A stretch of 64,000 nt of DNA from Desulfuromonas sp. DDH964 (GTDB lineage Bacteria; Desulfobacterota; Desulfuromonadia; Desulfuromonadales; DDH964), in NCBI RefSeq assembly GCF_001611275.1, contig NZ_CP015080.1:3152956-3216955 (forward strand), in the 5' to 3' direction. Below are positions 8,264 through 16,499 of the stretch, piece by piece; positions within the stretch are counted from its first letter, which is position 1, and every line of letters begins with the position of its first letter. Below the pieces are notes generated by a model that worked only from the letters and a program-made list of their open reading frames with translations, did not search any database and was not told where the DNA came from. The position numbers were made by a program, and so were the translations under genes.

Positions 8264-9010
8264 TTAGCCACGCCACCCCGCATCCAGCGCCCCACCCCAG
8301 CCGAGCCGGTTGACGATCCCAAGGAAGTCCGCCTCCAACGGCGCGACGATATGCAACGCCTCACCGGTCGACGGGTGGACAAAAGCGAGCTCGACGGCAG
8401 CGAGGAGCAGACGGTTGCAGCCGAACTCCTCGCGGAAGAAGCGGTTGTGGCGCCCTTCGCCGTACTTGGTGTCGCCGATCAGGGGATGGAGCAGGTGCTT
8501 GAAGTGACGACGCAGCTGGTGGCGGCGGCCGGTCTTGGGGCGGGCTTCGACCAGGCTGTAGCGGCTGGTCGGGTAGCGGCCGACGGCAAAGGGGAGCTCG
8601 ACGCTGGCGAGGCGGCGGTAGGCGGTGACCGCCTGCTGCGGCCCCTTGTCGGGCTCGGCGAGGGGATCGCCGTAGCGGTCGAGCTCCTCGACCAGGGGAT
8701 GGTCGATGACACCGCAGTCGGGGACGACGCCGCGGGCGACGGCGAGGTAGGTTTTTTCGACCTGGCCGGCGGCGAAGAGTTCGGCAAGGCGGCGGGCGGC
8801 TTCACCGGAGGTGCCGAAGGCGAGGATGCCGGAGGTCGGCTTGTCGAGGCGGTGCACCGGGTAGACGCGCATGCCGACGAGGTCGCGCACCAGCTGCAGA
8901 GCGAAGCGGGTCTCGCGGCTGTCAATGGGGCTGCGGTGGACCAAAAGGCCGGCAGGCTTGTGGACGATGACGTAGTCGGCGTCGCGGTAGAGCAGGACCG
9001 GGTCGGTCAT
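8264..9010 (-). CDS. truC: tRNA pseudouridine synthase TruC
   Basis: A 248-residue RluA-superfamily enzyme. The catalytic motif HRLDKPTSG lies at residues 53-61 with Asp56 as nucleophile. The C-terminal segment RHFKHLLHPLIGDTKYGEG followed by HNRFFREEFG and NRLLLAA is characteristic of TruC, which converts U65 of certain tRNAs. No S4 domain is present, as expected for TruC. The start codon overlaps the last codon of the DUF3592 gene by 4 bp (ATGA), so the two are translationally coupled. Confidence 0.88.
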   Translation of the reverse strand: MTDPVLLYRDADYVIVHKPAGLLVHRSPIDSRETRFALQLVRDLVGMRVYPVHRLDKPTSGILAFGTSGEAARRLAELFAAGQVEKTYLAVARGVVPDCGVIDHPLVEELDRYGDPLAEPDKGPQQAVTAYRRLASVELPFAVGRYPTSRYSLVEARPKTGRRHQLRRHFKHLLHPLIGDTKYGEGRHNRFFREEFGCNRLLLAAVELAFVHPSTGEALHIVAPLEADFLGIVNRLGWGGALDAGWRG

Positions 9011-9759
9011 GGCGCGGCGTTCCTGGCGTCCCGATCCAGGGTCTCGACCGCCTCCTTCGCCTCCTTGAGCCCGCTGCCATGAAGCTCGCGGTAGAGACGG
9101 ATGGCGAGCAGTTTTTCGCCGCGCGCCATCAGCGCAGCGACATCGGCATCGCTTCCCTCTCCCGCCGGCGGCAGCAGCCCCTTGGCGCGGGCGGCAGCGG
9201 TGCCGGAACGGCTGCGCAGCAGCAGAACCGTGATGACCAGGGCGGGAATGGCGAGGATCAGGCCGATCGCTCTGGGCGAGAGGCCGGCCTGGTAGCCACC
9301 CACTGCCGGAGGGATCATACAGAGCAGGCCGAAAACGATGAACATCAGTCCGCCGCCCAGACCCTCCGGCTCGACCATCGCCTCACCAGGATCGTCGGGG
9401 TTGTAGCGCGCCATCACCGTGGTGCCAACCAGATAGCGATCGGCAATCTTTTGCGCTTTGGCCGGTTTGGCGTAGAGGCGACCGGTGGTCGCCAGGTTGT
9501 GACTGGTGAAGGTGCCAGCGGGGGTCGTGTAGCGGTAGCTGACCACCGGCTTGTACATTTGCGTTTCACTAAATGTCTCCGGACGGACCTCGCTGACCTC
9601 GATCGTCGCCGGCACCTGCGGCCAATGGCGGGAAGCACTGCGCCGCTGCAGGGAAAAGAGACCGACCCCGATCAGCAGCGCCCCGATCAGCAGGATCAGC
9701 AGACCGGCAGCGCCGAGAAAAACGAACATGCCATTCTGAAAAATCTCGGTCACAGGCAA
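9007..9759 (-). CDS. DUF3592 membrane protein with L7/L12-like tail
   Basis: A 250-residue protein: membrane segment at about 12-36, an extracytoplasmic DUF3592 domain at about 45-135 (WPQVPATIEVSEV, VVSYRYTTPAGTFTS, RYNPDDPGEAMVEP), then two further membrane segments at 140-190. The cytosolic tail at about 205-245 (DVAALMARGEKLLAIRLYRE, then GLKEAKEAVE) resembles the ribosomal L7/L12 C-terminal fold often appended to membrane proteins. Function unknown; it forms a two-gene operon with truC. Confidence 0.8.
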   Translation of the reverse strand: MPVTEIFQNGMFVFLGAAGLLILLIGALLIGVGLFSLQRRSASRHWPQVPATIEVSEVRPETFSETQMYKPVVSYRYTTPAGTFTSHNLATTGRLYAKPAKAQKIADRYLVGTTVMARYNPDDPGEAMVEPEGLGGGLMFIVFGLLCMIPPAVGGYQAGLSPRAIGLILAIPALVITVLLLRSRSGTAAARAKGLLPPAGEGSDADVAALMARGEKLLAIRLYRELHGSGLKEAKEAVETLDRDARNAAP

Positions 9760-9940
9760 CCCTTCCGGGATAAGATTAAAGGCCCATTCGGTTTTGCCAC
9801 GGAAGCAACAAGGCTGTCAACGGCGATGCGTTGCCGCCTGCGAGCAGGAAGTGCCGTTCCGGTCGAGTTTACACTTTCCGCTTGGCATTTCACCAAGGGA
9901 AAGCCTAGACTATGCGCCATCCAAAATGCGGAGGTTTTTG

Positions 9941-10945
9941 ATGCAAAGACTCGGTTTAATCTTCCTCGCCCTGCTCCTCTTCGCCACCCCGGCCCTGGCG
10001 ACCACCGCCGCCGGCACCCTGACCGCCAACTTCGACCTCTCCGGCCAGGCGGCCGGCCAGGAGGTCAAACTCTGGCTCCCCTACCCGGTCTCCGACGCCG
10101 ACCAGGCGATCAGCAACGTCCGCATCGGCGGCGACTATGCCGAGGCCGCTGTCTACACCGACCGCACCTATGGCACGCCGATGCTCTACGCCCGCTGGAA
10201 CGCCGACGCCAAGAGCCGGGTGCTGACCTTCAGCTTCGACGTGGTCCGTGACGAGGTGCAGGTGCGCGACCTTGCCACCCCGGAGACGCCCTGGGACCCT
10301 AGCGACTATGCGCGCTATCTGGCGCCGACCATGCTCGGGCCGACCGACGGCCAGATCAAGAAGATCGCCGACGAAATCACCAAGGGGGAGACGACCGTCC
10401 TCGGCAAGACCCATGCAGTCTACAACTGGATCGTCGACAACATGTACCGCGACCCCGAGACACGCGGCTGCGGCACCGGCGATGTCTGCGCGCTGCTGAT
10501 CCGCCCCGGCGGCAAGTGCGCCGACATCTCCTCGGTCTTCATCGCCCTCGCCCGCGCCGCCGGCGTCCCCTGCCGCGAAGTCTTCGGCATCCGCCTCGGC
10601 AAGGCGCCGCTGGTTGACATCACCGGCTGGCAGCATTGCTGGGCCGAGTTCTACCTCCCCGGCACCGGCTGGGTGCCGGTCGACCCCGCCGACGTCCGCA
10701 AGGCGATGCTGGTGCAGAAGCTGGAGCTGAAAGATCCCAAGGTCGCCGAGCTGCGCAGCTACTTCTGGGGCGGCATCGACCCCTACCGGGTGCGCCTCAG
10801 CGAAGGACGCGACCTGCTCCTCGCCCCGCCCCAGGCCGGCGCGCCGGTCAACTACCTGATGTATCCCTACGCCGAGGTCGGCGGCCAGGTCGTCGACTGG
10901 CTCGACCCGGCGACCTTCAAGTACAGCATCACCTACCGCCAGTAG
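9941..10945 (+). CDS. Exported transglutaminase-like protease-fold protein
   Basis: A 334-residue protein. I chose the ATG at 9941 (after GGAGG) because it starts a clean Sec signal (LGLIFLALLLFATPALA); the longer frame lacks one. An N-terminal beta domain (about 25-130) precedes a transglutaminase-like domain with a complete triad: Cys193 in GGKCADIS, His232 in GWQHCWAEF and Asp248 in VDPAD. Family members are bacterial periplasmic cysteine peptidases or amidases acting on peptide crosslinks; substrate here unknown. A hairpin terminator follows. Confidence 0.88.
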   Translation: MQRLGLIFLALLLFATPALATTAAGTLTANFDLSGQAAGQEVKLWLPYPVSDADQAISNVRIGGDYAEAAVYTDRTYGTPMLYARWNADAKSRVLTFSFDVVRDEVQVRDLATPETPWDPSDYARYLAPTMLGPTDGQIKKIADEITKGETTVLGKTHAVYNWIVDNMYRDPETRGCGTGDVCALLIRPGGKCADISSVFIALARAAGVPCREVFGIRLGKAPLVDITGWQHCWAEFYLPGTGWVPVDPADVRKAMLVQKLELKDPKVAELRSYFWGGIDPYRVRLSEGRDLLLAPPQAGAPVNYLMYPYAEVGGQVVDWLDPATFKYSITYRQ

Positions 10946-10969
10946 TCTCCGGCGCAGGTCGAACGACCA

Positions 10970-11009
10970 ACGGCGCGGGTCCCGCAGGGGGCTCGCGCCG
11001 TTTCTTTTC
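10970..11009 (+). terminator. Terminator of the transglutaminase gene
   Basis: Stem ACGGCGCG/CGCGCCGT around a 16-nt loop, followed by TTCTTTT, 25 bp after the stop codon. Confidence 0.7.
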
Positions 11010-11022
11010 AGGTCCAGGGCGT

Positions 11023-11270
11023 TTCGCGCGGATCACTTCGGATCGGGTCTGATTCGATTCGGATTCAGGCACCAACCCAAATCACCTAACGCAACGCCGC
11101 GACGACGCAACGGGAAAAACGGGTCTAGAATTCAACAAGGCTTGTTAATTTCCGGTTCCTTTCCCGGGTTTCGTCGCGTTCGTTGCGGCGTCGCGTGAGA
11201 CTGCACTGGTTCCGGTTGCCTTCGATTGATCCGAACTTTATCCGAAGTGATCAGACCTGATCCGCGCGAA
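11023..11270. repeat. Long imperfect inverted-repeat spacer
   Basis: The outer 13 bp TTCGCGCGGATCA (11023-11035) recur inverted at 11258-11270. GATCACTTCGGAT (11031-11043) recurs inverted at 11240-11252. Inside, blocks rich in CGCAACG and CGTCGCGT are also complementary, with a small hairpin AACAAG/CTTGTT near the centre at about 11140. The 390-bp spacer 10946-11335 has no gene; large minus-strand frames across it are unsupported. It resembles a BIME-like or other miniature palindromic repeat. Confidence 0.6.
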
Positions 11271-11335
11271 CCGCCCCGGCCCTTGCCCCAAAATCCCCCT
11301 TGGCTTGCCCGCCGCCCCGGCATAGAATGGCGGCC

Positions 11336-12166
11336 ATGATTCGCCTCATCATCAACGCCGACGACCTCGGCAGCGGCCCAGGACGGGACCGCGGCATCCT
11401 GCGCGCCTTTCGCGACGGGGTGGTGACCAGCGCCTCGCTCCTCGCCAACGGCCCGAGCTTTGAGAGTGCCGCCCGCGCCGCACTCGAGGGCGGGCTGCCG
11501 GTCGGGGTGCACCTCAACTGCTCCGAAGGCGAGCCCCTGGCCGGGCCGATCGCCGGCCTCACCGACCCCCGCGGCGCCTTCCCCGGCAAGATCGAGCTGC
11601 GCCGGCGCCTCGCCGCCGGCACCCTGCCACTGCCGGAACTGCGTCGGGAACTGCGCGCCCAGCTCGAACGCACCCTGGCAACCGGGCTGCGGCCCGACCA
11701 TCTCGACAGTCACCAGCACTGCGGCCTCTTTCCGGCGATCTGCCGACTGCTGATCGAGCTGGCCAGCGAGTACCGGATCCCGGCGTTGCGCCTGCCGCTG
11801 CCGGCGGAACCGGCTGCCGCCGACCCGGCCGGCGAGCTCGGCGCCGAACTCGCCCTCTACCGGCAGCTCGCCCCGGCGGCCTGCGCCAGCATCCGTGCCG
11901 CCGGCCTCTTCATCCCCGACGGGCTGTGGGGGATGCCGCTCCTCGACCGCCTCGACCTCGCTGCCCTGACGCGGCTGCTCACGGAGCTGCCCGCCGGGAA
12001 CTGGGAGCTGATGGTTCACCCCGGCGAGCCCGACCCCGGCCACCCCTTCTCCGGGCCGCAGCGGCTCGCGGAACTGGCCGCCCTCTGCGCCCCCGAGCTG
12101 CGCCCGCTGATCGCGAGCCGCGGGATAGAACTGACCAGCTTCGGAGCCTGCGCATGCGCATCCTGA
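11336..12166 (+). CDS. YdjC/ChbG-family carbohydrate deacetylase
   Basis: A 276-residue enzyme starting at the ATG just before the diagnostic motif IINADDLG (Asp-Asp metal site); an ATG 9 bp earlier is also possible. Other metal and catalytic positions are VGVHLNCSEG (about residue 55) and DHLDSHQHCGLFP (about 120), and HPGEPD near 230. The family removes N-acetyl groups from chito-oligosaccharides or glycolipids (ChbG, HpnK). It overlaps the downstream glycosyltransferase by 13 bp, suggesting that the two act on one glycoconjugate. Direct hopanoid genes are absent nearby. Confidence 0.87.
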   Translation: MIRLIINADDLGSGPGRDRGILRAFRDGVVTSASLLANGPSFESAARAALEGGLPVGVHLNCSEGEPLAGPIAGLTDPRGAFPGKIELRRRLAAGTLPLPELRRELRAQLERTLATGLRPDHLDSHQHCGLFPAICRLLIELASEYRIPALRLPLPAEPAAADPAGELGAELALYRQLAPAACASIRAAGLFIPDGLWGMPLLDRLDLAALTRLLTELPAGNWELMVHPGEPDPGHPFSGPQRLAELAALCAPELRPLIASRGIELTSFGACACAS

Positions 12167-13149
12167 TCGTCCTCCCCGAACAGGACCGCGCCACCGGCAA
12201 CTGGGTCACGGCCGAGCGCTTCGCCCGCGGCCTGCGCGCCGGCGATCACCAGGTGGAGCTCTGCGCCACCCCCCTCGACCCGGCCCCGCTGCGCACTTCC
12301 CTCGCCGCCTTTCGTCCCGAGCTGGCGCTGCTGCTGCACGCCTACCGCAGTGGCCGGCCGTGGCGCGAGGCGGGCGGTGCCTGCCCGTTCCTGGTCCTGC
12401 TCACCGGCACCGATCTCAACCAGGGGCTTTCCGATCAGGGGCAGAGCGACACGATACGCCGGGTCCTCGGCGCCGCGGCGACGATCCTGCTGCAGAACCC
12501 GCTCCTCGTCGCCCGTTTTCAGGCAGAGCTGCCCGAGCTCACCGCGCGTTTGCAACTCTTGCCGGCGGCGGTCGAACCGGGGACCCTCTCCTACCCGCTG
12601 CGCGAACGTCACCAGCTCCCCGAAGACCGGCCGCTCCTCCTCTTCCCGGCCGGAATCCGCCCGGTCAAGGGGCAGCGCGAACTGTTGGCGCTGCTCGCCC
12701 CCCTGGCCGCGGACCTCCCCCCCTTCCACCTCGCCTGCTGCGGCCCGCTCCTTGATGCCGACTATGGCCGCAGCCTCCTCACCGATCTCGCGGCCGCTCC
12801 CTGGGCGGACTACATCGGCATCATCCCGCCCGCGGCGATGGCGGCAGCGCTGCGCCAATCGGACCTTGTCCTCAATCACTCCCGCAGCGAGGGGCTCCCC
12901 AACGCCCTGCTCGAAGCGGCCACCCTCGGCGTGCCGATCCTCGCCCGCGCCATCCCCGGCAACGCCGCCGTCGTCACCCCCGGCATCAACGGCCTGCTTT
13001 ACCGCGACGGTGCCGAATTCGCCGCCCAGCTGCGCCGCCTCCTGGAAGACCCCGCCTACCGCAACACCCTCTCCCGCCCGACCACGGACTACGACCCCGC
13101 GCAGGAAGCAGCGCAGCTCGACACCCTCTGCCGACAAAGCATTTCATAG
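12154..13149 (+). CDS. GT4-type glycosyltransferase
   Basis: A 331-residue GT-B fold enzyme. The N-half has GNWVTAERFARGLRAGDHQV and FLVLLTGTDLNQGL. The C-half has a donor-binding region RPVKGQRELLALLAPL and the GT4 signature SRSEGLPNALLEAATLGVP with the EX7E glutamates. The TGTDL segment and short length recall the SenB-like branch, but no selenoneine genes are present, so that is only a resemblance. It is translationally coupled to the deacetylase. Its stop codon lies inside a palindromic repeat. Confidence 0.85.
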   Translation: MRILIVLPEQDRATGNWVTAERFARGLRAGDHQVELCATPLDPAPLRTSLAAFRPELALLLHAYRSGRPWREAGGACPFLVLLTGTDLNQGLSDQGQSDTIRRVLGAAATILLQNPLLVARFQAELPELTARLQLLPAAVEPGTLSYPLRERHQLPEDRPLLLFPAGIRPVKGQRELLALLAPLAADLPPFHLACCGPLLDADYGRSLLTDLAAAPWADYIGIIPPAAMAAALRQSDLVLNHSRSEGLPNALLEAATLGVPILARAIPGNAAVVTPGINGLLYRDGAEFAAQLRRLLEDPAYRNTLSRPTTDYDPAQEAAQLDTLCRQSIS

Positions 13150-13185
13150 GTCGCATACGACCCATGGGTCCCATCGGACCTATAA
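13146..13185. repeat. Palindromic 9-mer repeat, copy 1
   Basis: Consists of degenerate 9-bp units of the type GGTCCCATG/GGACCCATR, nearly self-complementary. It covers the stop codon of the glycosyltransferase and lies between convergent genes. Copies 2 and 3 are at 29067-29105 and 30175-30214; all three share GACCCATRGGTCCCATSGGAC. Confidence 0.7.
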
Positions 13186-13192
13186 AAGCCTT

Positions 13193-14413
13193 TTACTCGT
13201 TTCGCAGAACTTCGAGCACTTCGATGTGGGCCGCCTGCCAGGCCGGATAGGCGCCGGCGGCGAGGCCAAGGAGGAGGGAGCCGAGGAAGGTGCCGGCCAT
13301 CAGCAGGGGGTCAAAGACCAGGGGCATCTTGGCGAAACGGGTCACCACGACCACCAACCCCTCGGCACAGAGAACGCCGAGGAGACCGCCGATCCCCGCC
13401 ATCAGCGCCGCTTCGAGGATGAACTGGCGGATGATGTCGAAACGTTTGGCGCCGACGGCGCGGCGAATGCCGATTTCGAGACGGCGGGTGCGCACCAGCA
13501 GCACCATGATCGAGAGGATGCCCAGCCCCCCGACGGCGAAGGAGATGGAGGAGCTGATCAGGCCGAGGGTCTGCACCAGGTCGAGGGCCTGTTCCTGGAG
13601 CTGGATGGTGTCGCGGGCGGTGACGACGGAAAAGTCCTCGCGCTGGCCGGGACCGATCTGGTGGCGGCGGCGCAGGATCTCGGTGGCGGCGAGCTTGCTC
13701 TCCGCCTCGTCCTGCGGCGTGGCGAGCTGGATGTAAACGCCGCTAAGGGTCTCCTGGTTGGCAAAGCGCCGCTGGTAGGTGGAGAGGGGGACCAGGACCT
13801 GCTCGTCCTGGTCGCTGCCGACGATGTCGGCCCCCATGGTGGCCAGTACGCCGATCACCCGGACCGGCGCCCTAAACATCAGGACCGTTTCCCCGAGCGC
13901 CGCCTCGGGGCGGGGGAAGAGACGGCTGGCAATCTTGGCGCCGAGGACCACCACCCGCTCCTGGGATGCTTCTTCGGCGGCGCTGAAGAAGCGCCCGGCG
14001 GCGAGTTGCAGGTTGCGGATATCCGCGTACTCGGGAGTGCTGGCGATGAGCTGGCTTGGCACCTTGGTGTTGCCGTAACGCACCGGCATCGTCGCGTTGA
14101 CGAAGGGGGCGCCAAGGCGCGCCGCCGGCAGGCCACCGATCAGCGCCCGGGCGTCACCGAGGGTAAAGGTCTTCGCTTCCCCCCGCACCCGGCCGCCGCC
14201 GTCGCGGCCGAAGCGCACCTGGCCGGAGCGGGCCATCAGGAGGTTGGTGCCGAGCTTGGCGGTCTCGGCCTCGGCCTTGGCGTACATCGCCTGGGAGATC
14301 GACTGCACCCCGGTCAGCGCCAGCGCGCCGAGCAGCACCCCCATCACCGCCAGCGCCGTGCGCAACCGATGGGTCTTGAGGGAGGAGAGGGCGATTTTCA
14401 GGCTGAAGAACAT
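13193..14413 (-). CDS. MacB-type ABC transporter permease (second)
   Basis: A 406-residue FtsX/MacB-family permease: one N-terminal membrane helix (about 18-40), a large periplasmic domain (45-270) and three C-terminal helices. The C-terminal part carries TRRLEIGIRRAVGAKRFDIIRQFILEA, the coupling helix that contacts the ATPase. It is the last gene of an adaptor-ATPase-permease-permease operon. A 177-bp gap separates it from the preceding permease gene, and heptamer repeats stand 8 bp before its start codon, which lacks a strong ribosome site. Confidence 0.88.
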   Translation of the reverse strand: MFFSLKIALSSLKTHRLRTALAVMGVLLGALALTGVQSISQAMYAKAEAETAKLGTNLLMARSGQVRFGRDGGGRVRGEAKTFTLGDARALIGGLPAARLGAPFVNATMPVRYGNTKVPSQLIASTPEYADIRNLQLAAGRFFSAAEEASQERVVVLGAKIASRLFPRPEAALGETVLMFRAPVRVIGVLATMGADIVGSDQDEQVLVPLSTYQRRFANQETLSGVYIQLATPQDEAESKLAATEILRRRHQIGPGQREDFSVVTARDTIQLQEQALDLVQTLGLISSSISFAVGGLGILSIMVLLVRTRRLEIGIRRAVGAKRFDIIRQFILEAALMAGIGGLLGVLCAEGLVVVVTRFAKMPLVFDPLLMAGTFLGSLLLGLAAGAYPAWQAAHIEVLEVLRNE

Positions 14414-14420
14414 AAGGGTC

Positions 14421-14469
14421 CGTGATTCGTGATTCGTGATTCGTGATTCGTGATTCGTGATTCGTGAAT
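14421..14469. repeat. Heptamer tandem array CGTGATT x6-7
   Basis: Six perfect copies of CGTGATT and one CGTGAAT lie in tandem between the two permease genes, immediately upstream of the start codon of the 13193-14413 gene. Just beyond, 14470-14540 holds two short inverted repeats (CCCCG...CGGGG and CGAAGCAAGCTTCG). Confidence 0.95.
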
Positions 14470-14558
14470 GAATCTCCCCGCAGCAAGCTACGGGGTATCA
14501 AAAGTTTAGATTGATCGCTTTCATCGAAGCAAGCTTCGGGGAATTCGACCCACCTGAG

Positions 14559-14582
14559 ATTCAAAATTCAAAATTCAAAATT
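14559..14582. repeat. Heptamer tandem array ATTCAAA x3
   Basis: Three perfect copies of ATTCAAA plus ATT, lying 8 bp beyond the stop of the upstream permease gene. The period is again 7. Confidence 0.9.
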
Positions 14583-14590
14583 GCCCCACC

Positions 14591-15841
14591 TTACAGCCCC
14601 TTGAGCGCCGCGATCGGGTCGAGGTTGGCGGCCTGGCGCGCCGGCTTGAGGCCGAAGAGGACGCCGATCGCCACCGCCGCGGCGAGCGCCATGAAGAAGA
14701 CCTTCCAGGAGAAGAGGATCTCCAGGATCTCAAGCCGCGCCAGCAACTGCCCCATTCCCATGCCGATCGCCATGCCGAGCAGGGCGCCGATCAGGGTCAG
14801 GACCACCGCCTCGACCAGGATCTGCCAGAGGATGGCGCTCTTTTTCGCCCCGAGCGCCTTCTTCAGCCCGATCTCCATGGTCCGCTCGGAAACACTGAGG
14901 TAGAAGAGGTTGGCGAGGACGAAGCCGCCGACCACGATCGCCACCAGCGCGGTGACGCCGAGAAAGACGACCAGCCCCCCCTTGAACATCGACAGGAACT
15001 TGAGGATCTCGTCGGCGGTGAGGATGGTGAAATCGTCCTTGTCTGTCCCTTCGAGCTTGTGCAGGTGGCGCAGCAGGCTGCGCAGGTTGGCGACGTTGGC
15101 CGTCATGTTGTCGGTATCGCGGAACTTGACGCGCAGGGCCCGGAAGTACTTGCGATCGAGGTTGAAGCGCTGGGTCAGGGTGGTGATCGGCAGGATGATG
15201 CGGTCGTCGATCGAACCGCGCCCCCCCGAGAGGCCGCGGTAGGAGAGGCGGCCGATGATCTGCAGCGGCAACCGGTCGAGGTAGAGGGTGCGCCCGACCG
15301 GTGAACTGTCGCCGAAGAGGGCCCGCGCCGGCGTGTCACCGATCAGGCAGACCTTGGCGCCACGCTCGACATCCTCGTTGTCGAAATCGCGCCCTTCCGC
15401 CAGCGGCCAGTTCCAGACCTCGGCGTAGCCGGCGGTGGCGCCGACGGCGATGCCGAGGTCGCTGCTGGTCTCCCCGGTCCGGATCGACAGCCCGCCCTTG
15501 GCGCGCATCGGCACCACCAGGTAAGCACCGGGGAGCGAGGTGCGGATCGCCCGGGCATCTTCCCAGGAGAGGGTCAGGGTGCGTTGGCCGACGGCCCGGC
15601 TCTCGATGTTGCCGCCGATGACGAAGGCGGCGTCGGGACCGAAGAACTTGACTATCTCCAGCGCCTTGCGCTCGGCGCCATCGACGGCGGCGACGATGAT
15701 CGTCAGCGAGGCGATGCCGAGGGCGACGCCGCAGATGACGAAGGCGCTGCGCAGCTTGTAGGCCCAGAGCGCCTCGCCCGCCATGCGCAGCAGGCGCCCG
15801 GGCAGGCGCAGCGCCTCAGGAATTCGCGACCAGGCCGTCAT
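14591..15841 (-). CDS. MacB-type ABC transporter permease (first)
   Basis: A 416-residue FtsX-like permease with the same topology as its neighbour: an N-terminal helix (about 32-55, SAFVICGVALGIASLTIIVAA), a periplasmic domain, and three C-terminal helices with ERTMEIGLKKALGAKKSAILWQI as coupling segment. Its start overlaps the ATPase gene by 26 bp. The two permeases share the family but only modest sequence, so they probably form a heterodimer. Confidence 0.9.
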   Translation of the reverse strand: MTAWSRIPEALRLPGRLLRMAGEALWAYKLRSAFVICGVALGIASLTIIVAAVDGAERKALEIVKFFGPDAAFVIGGNIESRAVGQRTLTLSWEDARAIRTSLPGAYLVVPMRAKGGLSIRTGETSSDLGIAVGATAGYAEVWNWPLAEGRDFDNEDVERGAKVCLIGDTPARALFGDSSPVGRTLYLDRLPLQIIGRLSYRGLSGGRGSIDDRIILPITTLTQRFNLDRKYFRALRVKFRDTDNMTANVANLRSLLRHLHKLEGTDKDDFTILTADEILKFLSMFKGGLVVFLGVTALVAIVVGGFVLANLFYLSVSERTMEIGLKKALGAKKSAILWQILVEAVVLTLIGALLGMAIGMGMGQLLARLEILEILFSWKVFFMALAAAVAIGVLFGLKPARQAANLDPIAALKGL

Positions 15842-16499
15842 GCAGCACGATCCTCCGCTGCGCCCGGGCGGCGGTCTCCTCGTCGTGGGTGACGAGGATC
15901 AGGGTCCGTCCCTGGGCGTGGATGGTGTCGAGGAGCTCGAGGATTTCGACGCTGGTGGTCGAGTCGAGCTGGCCGGTCGGCTCGTCGGCGAGGAGGAGCT
16001 GGGGATCGTTGACCAGCGCCCGGGCCAGGGCCACCCGCTGCTGCTGGCCGCCGGAGAGCTGGCTCGGCTTGAAGTGGAGGCGGTCGCCGAGTCCGACCTG
16101 GACCAGCAGCTCTTCGGCGCGCTGGCGCAACTGCCGTCCCGGGGTCGGTCCGTAGAGGCCGGGGAGGATGACATTCTCCAGCGCCGAGACGTAGGGGACG
16201 AGGTAGAAACTCTGGAAGAGGAAGCCGAGGGTGCGGTTGCGCAGCTCGCTGAGGCGGTCGTCGGGGAGCCCGGCGACATCCTCCCCCTGCAGCAGGTAGC
16301 GGCCGCCGCTGGGGCGGTCGAGGAGACCGAGGATGTGCAGCAGGGTCGACTTGCCGGAGCCGGAGGGTCCCTGCAGGGCGACGAATTCGCCCGGGTCGAT
16401 GTTGAGGCTGATCCCCTTGAGAACGGCGATCTCCTGCTCCCCCTGGCGGTAGCTGCGGACGATCTGGTCGAGGAGGATCAGCGGCGCGGCGTCACTCAT
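15816..16499 (-). CDS. ABC transporter ATPase, MacB/LolD type
   Basis: A 227-residue nucleotide-binding subunit. Motifs: Walker A GPSGSGKST (about 43-51), Q-loop FLFQSFYLVPYVSALENV, signature LSGGQQQRVALARAL, Walker B LLLADEPTGQLD and the His switch VTHDEE. The ATG start overlaps the adaptor stop (ATGA); a longer in-frame extension of about 60 codons runs through the adaptor gene and is rejected. It energises the two permeases for periplasmic substrate extrusion or lipoprotein-type mechanotransmission. Confidence 0.93.
   Translation of the reverse strand: MSDAAPLILLDQIVRSYRQGEQEIAVLKGISLNIDPGEFVALQGPSGSGKSTLLHILGLLDRPSGGRYLLQGEDVAGLPDDRLSELRNRTLGFLFQSFYLVPYVSALENVILPGLYGPTPGRQLRQRAEELLVQVGLGDRLHFKPSQLSGGQQQRVALARALVNDPQLLLADEPTGQLDSTTSVEILELLDTIHAQGRTLILVTHDEETAARAQRRIVLHDGLVANS

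Noticed and set aside
11132..12043. Minus-strand frame of 303 codons over the inverted-repeat spacer
   Set aside because: Antisense to the YdjC gene, no ribosome site, low complexity.
12154..13149. SenB selenosugar synthase assignment
   Set aside because: Only the TGTDL region and length are similar; SenA and SenC genes are missing.
12350..14425. Plus-strand frame of 691 codons
   Set aside because: Runs in another frame of the glycosyltransferase and then antisense to an ABC permease; no motif.
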